DNA of 64,000 nt, from assembly GCA_024760905.1 (NCBI GenBank), contig CM045734.1:40470564-40534563 (forward strand), written 5' to 3'. Position numbers and translations under genes: made by a program. Positions within the stretch are counted from its first letter, which is position 1. Every line of letters begins with the position of its first letter. This document shows, one piece after another, positions 48,601 to 57,600 of the stretch. The notes below the pieces were generated by a model. The model saw only the letters and a list, made by a program, of their open reading frames with translations. It was not told the DNA's origin and did not search any database. Origin of the DNA: Plotosus lineatus. Lineage: Eukaryota > Chordata > Actinopteri > Siluriformes > Plotosidae.

Positions 48601-51600
48601 ACAGTGAGAGACACGGCCGACTTTTGATACCCCAGTTAGCTGCACTGGGGGGGACAGCAGTGACAACCGTTGACAGTTGGGCTTGAACTCCCCAACCTTG
48701 CCATTGGGGTCATGTTGTTAATTTAAAAAATCAGAAAGAGTGAGGAAAGAAAAGCTCAGGCAACCCAGAATTTTGAAAACATTAATAAAGTAATTTTTAA
48801 TACTTGAACTTAAATAAAAATCTGACTGAACAACCGTCCATTGGAATTATATATGACTAGAAATACCAGTATAATCATAATGGAGAGGTGTACTTTGTCC
48901 ATGTCTGCTTATAAATATGACCCAGCTCTCTTTAGTCAATAAATGTTTAAAACTTCTTGCTCTTAGGTGACAGTGCTAACTACTATTACCTCTGGATGGA
49001 TAATAAATTAATAAACTTCTACAGCAGTTTGCTTTTAAAAAAAATGAAGACATCATACCCATTGACTTTGTCTTCACAGTGTCCATGAATGCAAGGGTTA
49101 CTGAGACACTCATTGAGTTGAGACTGGCAGGTAGGGTCGTGATAGCCATCAAGGCACAGACAGGTGAAGGAATTGACTCCATCAATACATGTTCCGCCAT
49201 TGTGACAGGGGTTGACGGCGCACTCATCAATATTGAAGTTACACATTTTGCCTGTATTGGAAAAAAGTCAGAATATGACATTAAGATACCTAATACATAT
49301 ATAAATACAGTACATTTTCTTTTCCGACAAACTGAATCACTTCATTCACTGATTGCTTTTTGTCCATCAGCTTTTTGCTGCCACTTGAAGTAGCGCCACC
49401 ATTCAGCCGACGCGAGGCACAGCATGAAAAGGGAGGTTTCATTTGTCACTCTTCTTTAAAGAGCCCGCCAACTTTCCCCTTTTAAAAGATCGGCTTACAC
49501 AAATCTTTTGCAAATCTTTTGTCCTTTAAACCTCGCCCCCCAGATGCCTGGCAGCTCTTTATGTTGAATGGGTGAGCAGGGGACGTTGCCTGTCGGTGTG
49601 CCAGGCGGGGGATTGGAAAGGAGTGTAAGGCAACACCACAGCCAGAGTGTGTACTCGCTGGCCAGCTGTCCCTCCACACCCTTGTTTGTGGGGAACTCAC
49701 CTGGGGACGCTTTTGTCACCACCCATTCCCCACTGCTTCTGGAGTGCCATTCTCTTCGCCGATCCACATGTCAAATCAAAAATCAGAGAAATGATCAAGT
49801 GTGTGTTTCCAGAAGCTGGAGCTGACCTGTGTATCCTGGCTCGCAGGCACACTCATATCCATTGATCTTGTCAATGCACTTGCCATAGTCACATGGGTTG
49901 CTCTTGCAGTCATCCAGATTCACTTCACAGTTAACACCTGTCAACCAAAATCAGTCAATCTCTATACTGAGAACTATTCCAAGAGATGTGCTCAGTTGAT
50001 AAGGATATATTCGCTGCAGCATACAGGGATCCCTCGCTACTTCGCACTTCAATTCATGCGGCTTCAGTGAATCGCGTTTTTTTTTTTAAATACTCATAGA
50101 ATTAAAAAATAAGGAAATTAAGGAAAAATATGGGGAAAGGCTAAGGAAAATGCCACAAAACAGGGCCAATTATGCAAAATAAAAACAAACAAACAAAAAA
50201 AAAAAAACCCAACCCAAAACCCCCATCAAATCTACTTAAATTTTTTTGAGGTGCGCATCTGTGTGTGTATTTATATTTTAATTACATCTTATGCATTATT
50301 TTTTAATGTTTAATTGTTATTATAGGCATTTATAGCATTGAATATGTATTTATTGATATTATATACACATATATATGTAAGTATACATCAGTCGGGTGGG
50401 GGGGTGTTGATCCTACTTCGCAGAATTCGGTGGTCCTGGGGGGATCTCGGGCCCAATTAACCGTGGACAGTGAGGGATCCCTGTACTTGCTGAATTAATT
50501 CATATTTTCTTATACAGTATTTGTGTTTGTGTATTTTAGACTGCTTCCTCACCTGAGGTTCCTGTAGGACAAACACACAGGTAAGAATTTTCCCTGTCCT
50601 GACAGGTGCCTCCATTCTGGCATGGCTGACTCAGGCACTCGTTGATGTTCGCTTCACATAGCCGACCGGAGTAGCCCAGGTGGCACTGGCAGGTGAAGCT
50701 GACCAGGCCGTCCTTACAAGTGCCGTAATGACATGGATTGGACAGACAATCATTGATGTCAGCCTCACAGTGCTGTCCTGTGTATCCTGGACAATAATAA
50801 AGAATATTTAATAAAGATTAAAATAAAGAGTGTCTTTCATATGTTGATTCCTCTCTCCAATGTATGAGCTTATTTTTCCCCCCAAAAGTGTATCACTATG
50901 TTCAGTTTAGATTAAACAGTATTAGACAGTAAATGTAGTAGATTGTTTATTACTGTAATGGTGGAATACCAATGATGTAATTAATAGTTATTAACTAAAT
51001 GTAAGCTTTGTGCTGAATACAGTCCAAGGATTAGGGCGTATATTTATCATATGAGAATATTTTTCCAAAAGAGCTTCACACCTCCCTCAGAACAGATGGG
51101 TGTGAGAAGGATGTGAGTCGCACCAAAGTCTTCACATCTTGGCATACTGGTAATACGCCTGGGCGGTGATTTCACAGTAATAAGTTCACCGGGCCATGAA
51201 ACACATGGCCACCGAGACATGAAAAAAACCTTAAAAATTGTTTGGTGACTTGGCTCTAAAATAACGTGTGAAAAGCTTTTCCCTCCCCCAGATTACACTA
51301 CAACCACACAAGTTCAAGGATGTTACACAGTTGTATCCATATCAATATGCAGTACATCCACAGTATACACAGAACTGTGCAACAACAACTTGTGTCAGTG
51401 CAGCAACACAATTGGATAAACACGTAGCTCAACATATGGGACTCCAACGCCACGCAAATCCTCACACAGAAACACCCTTACCGAGACCAGAAATTGAAAC
51501 CAAGACCATCTTGCTCTGAGGCAGACGTACTAAACGCTACGCCATGGTGCTCAACTGAAATGCAACGTAATTGTTTAACATACTGTAACTTTTTATTTCA

Positions 51601-54600
51601 TAGTGATGTGTCTTTCAGTGCAGGTGGGAAAGTAAATTATGAAAAGAAGATGAACATTTGTATTAAACGTTTATATGAGAAGGACATTTATGTAGGGAGA
51701 TGATGATTATAAAAATTCCCATTTTTGAAGTATTAAAAAAAAGTAGTTTGACTGTACATTTAAACACATTTAATGAACAATTTCCACTTAAATATAATTT
51801 ATTCATTACAGCTTAAAGTAGCCTGACAGTCAGTACGGCCACTTTTATGGCTGATACCAGATTACAACAGCTCTCTGCTGACTGCAGGATACATTAACTA
51901 ACATGAAGCAAATTGTATTAAAAGCAATGTCACTACAGTGTAGCACAGGCAGTAGTGGCCTAGTGGTATAGGGCGCTGAATCGCTGATCCTAAGGTTGGA
52001 GGTTCAAGCCCCACTCTCCATAAGGTTGTCACTGTCCCCCCCAGTGCAGCGAACTGGGTTATCAAAGGCCGGCCATGTCTCTCACTGTCTATGGTATGAG
52101 GTTCATGTAAAAGAACCATTTCTGACTTTCGACAAGAGTAGCCGCAAAGCCGTCAGCGTGTTTCCGCCCTACAATGGCCTGGCGAGCTGTCCAGGGTGTA
52201 CTCTGCCCTTGCCCTGAGTCGGCTGGGATGGGTGCCAGCCTCCCCGCGACCCAATTTAGGATTAAGTGGATACAGAAAATGAACTGAACTACAGTGTAGC
52301 ATAATATTGTAGGCCATGCATCATCATATTCAAAACAACTGAAATCACTTTTATGGTCTTCAATTTACAAGCTGTAACATAAATTAAACCATTAAAAAAA
52401 ATTATACCCTGGTGATGGCACAGTGGTTATCATGACCAACTCATAGCAAGAAATCCTGATCTCCTGGCTTGAGAATTTCTATTTTGAGTTTGCATGCTCG
52501 CGCTGTGCTTGTATGGGTTTACTCCGGGTACTCCAGTTTACTCCCACAGTCCGCAAATATTCACAGTGGGCTAACTGGTTGTTCCAAATTTCCCCCAAAT
52601 TTTAGTGTGAAAAGTTGTCTGTGTCTTGGCCCTGCAATGGTCTGTTGAGATTTTCAGACTGTACTCCACCTTTACTCGGAGTCAGCTGAGATTGATGCCA
52701 GCCTCCCGGTGACCGTAACAGGGATTAAGCAGTTTAGAAAATAAATGAATGATATTTAGTATATGAATAATATAATAATAATAACAATAAAAGGGTAGTG
52801 GTTCATGCGATGGATTGATAATCTGAAGGTCATAGATCCAGGCTCTGCTGTTATGCCCTTGAGCAAGACCCTTAACCCTCAATTTGTCAAGTTGTATTTA
52901 AAAAAAATGATAATTGTAAGCCGCTCTGGATAAGAGCATCTGCCAAATGCTGTAAATGTAGATGAATAATTGCTTTATTTAATAAAAATAATCGTGGCAT
53001 GCATAATGCATAATACCCTGTAAAAACACAAAGGTCCTGAAAAGTATCCAGAAATAATCTGAATAATCTGTACATTTTCATTTGACAAATCAAAGTGCTA
53101 AAGAGTTTGTAGTCATACCCTCAGTGCACTGGCAGCTGTACATATTGGGCCCATCGATACACTTGCCGCCATTTTTGCAGGGGGTGCTTGCACACTCGTC
53201 GATGTCAACCTGGCACTGATTCCCAGAATATCCTAAGAAAAGAGGTAGCGTGAGTATGTAGTGAGATGACGGGGGTAGAGATGGTGAGAGGGGATGATAA
53301 ATAGGGGGTAGAGTGCCTTTGGGATGATCTCCCCAGCCCACACTTGCTTCATTCCAACACACTCATCAACACAATCCTCAACTCGACTTCATTACCATTT
53401 CCCCACACTGCTCAATGTTTTTCCTCTTTCCCGTTCCCCCAATTCTAAACTCCTTTTTCAATAAATCGTCATTGGGAGGAGGAGGAGAGGAGGTTGTTAA
53501 AAAAAAAACAAAAAAAAAAAAAAAAAACCTTCCAAGGCCTCCTAACCGAGGACACCAGACAAAAGGGAACCGTCTATTCAATGAAATGCAAAGCTGCACT
53601 GGTTGGCTTCTTTGTCCTGAAGAACCTTTCCATCACAATGTGCATTCTCTCATCCTGCCCCGGGCCTCTCTCTGTTTCTGCACCGCCAAAAAGATCTCTG
53701 CCACCTATAACCTTTCACTGTTCAGTTAGCTCATCACTCAGGATCAACCCAACCAACAGGCCTGTTATAATTACAGTCATCTCAAAAGTACAGCCTGTGC
53801 ATAGGCTCGGAAATAAAAACCCTCATATTATATTTGAAGTATCTAAATATTGTAATTGTTGAAAATAGAATCGGCTGACTGCTGTAGTGTAAATAGCACC
53901 AGTGCTCATCCCAGTGGAAATTCCTTTGTCGTAGTGTTCCAGCGCTACCTAACAATTCAACAGGGATTTCCTCCAGGCCTCTAAAATGGCACATTTCAAA
54001 AAGCTCTATTGTGGTTGCCATGGTCTCGCTATGTATGCCATTCAAAAGCAACCCTTCCCTGCATTCTGAACAGCACTCTAATTTGCATCTGAAGACGGAG
54101 TAGAGTTGACCTAGACTCCGTTCCCCAGTTTACCGTACCTCAAAACTTCCCATCATTTTGTTCAGGACCTCACAGGCCTCTCATCCTCTCATCACAGAAT
54201 CCGAGTAGCGTACCTTTATTACCGTGGTATTTATGCAAGAATTCCACTGCATTACGAATGCATTCCAACCTATCAGAAGTGGTCGCCGTTCTGTACAATA
54301 ATACTCTGAATCCTGATGCTTTTTTGACATGTCTGCTGCTTTATGATTAAAATGATTTCTAGTTCATTTGGGATTAATGAACAAACTAAAAGTAGAATAA
54401 TTCCTTTTGAAGAAAACGTCAAACAACAATCCATGAGCGAACCTCGTACATGATTTTGTCATCTAACCGGAATATCTTCTTCAACTACTATTTAAACATA
54501 CGTTTACATATTTGTTTTGATAAAGTATCATGGTGAACATTTCTTTTGAAGGGAAAGCCTATAAACCCGCGAGAAATAGATAACTTTTCAAAATCCTTCG

Positions 54601-57600
54601 ATATAGATTTTTTTAAGCAATTTGGATGGAGTTAGTTAAGCCAGCCCGAGGGCAGGATTAGGTTTCTCCTCTTTGTGCTGTCCAGAGGTTGAATGGATCC
54701 CTTGTGCTTACCTTTGGGGCACTCGCACTCGTAGTTGTTGATCTTGTCGATGCACTTCCCATTGTTCAGACAGGGCATGGTAGCACACTCATCTATATTG
54801 ATCTCGCAGTAGACTCCCTCATACCCTGTCAATTACCACAGAGAGATACAGTATTCAAGATGGCTTAGTGATGTGATCACACAATTTTCACTTTTCTAAT
54901 GTATCAGACACATAGTGTTTCGATTAAAGCAGTCTTTAAACCAAGCATCATGATTATAAAGTAAGATATTATAATATGCTCATAGGTACGGGCACTAAGC
55001 TATTGTGATCTCCTGTCTGTCTGTCTCTCTATTCACTTTACTAGATGTATACATGGGAGTTTGTTTGCATACCTGGCATACAGATGCAATGGAAGCCTCC
55101 GATTCGATCCAGGCAGGTTGCATCATTCCGGCATGGGCTAGACATGCACTCATTGACGTCGAGTTCACAGCGAGCCCCCACATAGCCCTGTAGACACTTG
55201 CACTGAAACGAGCCTTTGGTGTTCAGACATTTTCCAGCATGCTCACATGGATTTGATCCTGGAGAAATGATTTAAAGGGCTATAAACTAAAATATATATC
55301 AAAATAACATTAAATGTAATGAAACAATGATTGCTGGGTGGGATATCAGATAAGAGGAATAAAATAATATCTACCAACAACTCTTACCAACTCTGTTTCA
55401 AAGACAGGGGGAGCTATGCTCTGACGGCTGATTTATATGAGGTAAAGGTAAAGTCCGTGGGCTTTTTACATCAGGCCGGTGCTTATTCCCGGTTTCTATA
55501 GCGTGAAGCAACTAGGAGTTCAACTCCTCCTGGATGGGACGCTAGTCCATTGCAGGTTACCTTCCCAGTATATTTTACTGGGACCCATTTATACTGCTGG
55601 GTGAACAGTGGCACACTTGTGGTTAAGACCTTGTCCAGGGGTCTTAGCACAGTGAGGGTCTCAGTGGGATTTGAACTCACAACCTCCCGATCATGAGCGC
55701 AGCACCCTAACCTCTACACCACCGGCCCCACAAGATTTATATCACGTATCCTTCCATAAAAAGTTATTGAATGGAGTGCTTAATGTCTAAAACGTGTTAA
55801 AACAGTTTACCCAGAGAACATTCATCAACATCCTGGTCACAAGCTAAGCCAAAGTAGCCTGTCGGACAGGTACAGATAGCCTTGCCATTGACTGGGTTGG
55901 TATCACAGTTCGAGCCTCTCTGACAGGGGTTACTAATACAAGCATCATCCAAGTGGCACAGCAAACCTGGATTAGAGAGAAGTTTAACAGTTAGTAATTA
56001 GTCATAGTCATAAGTAAAATAAAAAAAAAATAGCATATTTTTCAAATCATCACACATTGAAAATAATAATAATAGGCAGATTAATAATGACCTGTGCGTC
56101 CTGGTGGGCATTCACAATAAAATGATGCTACGCGATCATGACAAGTTGATCCATTGTGGCAGGCAGCATCAACGCAATCATCAATGTTTTTGCTGCAGTC
56201 ATCACCTGACCAGCCATTTACACAAACACAGTTGAAGCCACCCTGAGTGTTGAGGCAAGTTCCACCATTCTGACAAGAGTTGGGCATCAGGTCACACTCA
56301 TTGACATCTTCGGTACAGAACTGACCTATCGTAGGGAACACAAGACAGGCAAAATAAATTAATTAAATCAGAGTTAAAGCTTAGTTGTGACTCAAGTTTC
56401 TTGTCAGTGAATAAAATGCATCAAAATACACGTCTAGAACCATTACCTGTCCATTCTGGTTTGCACTGACAGTTATAAGTGTTCACTCCATCTACACATG
56501 TTCCTCCATTAAGGCAACGATGGTCTGGACAATCATCAATGTTCTCCTCACAGTTTTGACCACTAAAACCTGTCGAGAAGGACGCTGATTATTTACTTTT
56601 TTTTTTTGATTGATCATTTAAGTAGTGAATGCAAACATGAAATTAGAACAGGGGTGTCAAACTCGTGCCAGAAAGGGCCATGTGGCTGCAGGTTTTTGTT
56701 TCAACCAAGCAGCAGCACACCTGACTTTGCTCATTTAATCAACTCATCTGAGTCTTCAGGCCGCTGATTGGTCAATCTGTGTGCTCTGTACAGAGACTGA
56801 CCAATCAACTGCCTGAACACTCAACTCAGTTGATTAAATGAGCAAAGTCAGGTGTGCTGCTGCTTGGTTGAAACAAAAACCTGCAGCCACATGGCCCTTT
56901 CTGGCACGAGTTTGACACCCCTGAATTAGAATATCCAAATTCAAAATTTGCAATAATTTTCTTTAAAAATATAGGAATCCCTCGCTACTTCGCGTTTCAA
57001 TTCACGCGGCTTCAGTGCATGGCAATTTTTTTTTTTAATATTCATTGAATTAAAAAATAAGGAAATTAAGAATATGAGAAAAAGTTAAGGAAAATGCCAC
57101 AAAAACAAAGGCAATTATGCAAAAACAAACAAACAAACAAAAAAAACTCAAACAAAAACAAAAAACAACCCACAACCTCCCAGCAAAAGTACTTACATTT
57201 ATGTGAGGTCTGCATCTGTGTGTGCGCGCATCTGTTTGTGTGTGTTTATATTTTATTTACATCTTATGCATTATTTTTTAATGTTTAATTGTTATTATAA
57301 GCATTTATAGCACTGAATATGTATTTATTGATATTATTATACACATATACATGTACATATATGTCAGTCGGGGGGGTGATCCTACTTCACGGAATTCGGT
57401 GGTCGTGGGGGAATCTCGGTCCCAATTAACTGCGGAAAGTGAGGGATCCCTATATTTGTTGGAAATGGAATAATTCTGTTATTTTTCAAATAAATTTTAG
57501 TCTTTACAAATGTATATCATATTTGTGAAACCCACTGTTATGTACTAAAATTGTCGTTAAGGGTCTTGTGGTTGACAGTTTTCTTTTTCTAAGAATGAAA

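Noticed and set aside
51946..52030. tRNA genes suggested by A-box/B-box-like sequences at many sites
   Set aside because: Each is the head of a SINE with body, tail and often a target duplication. I could not fold a full cloverleaf with a mature 3' end for any of them.
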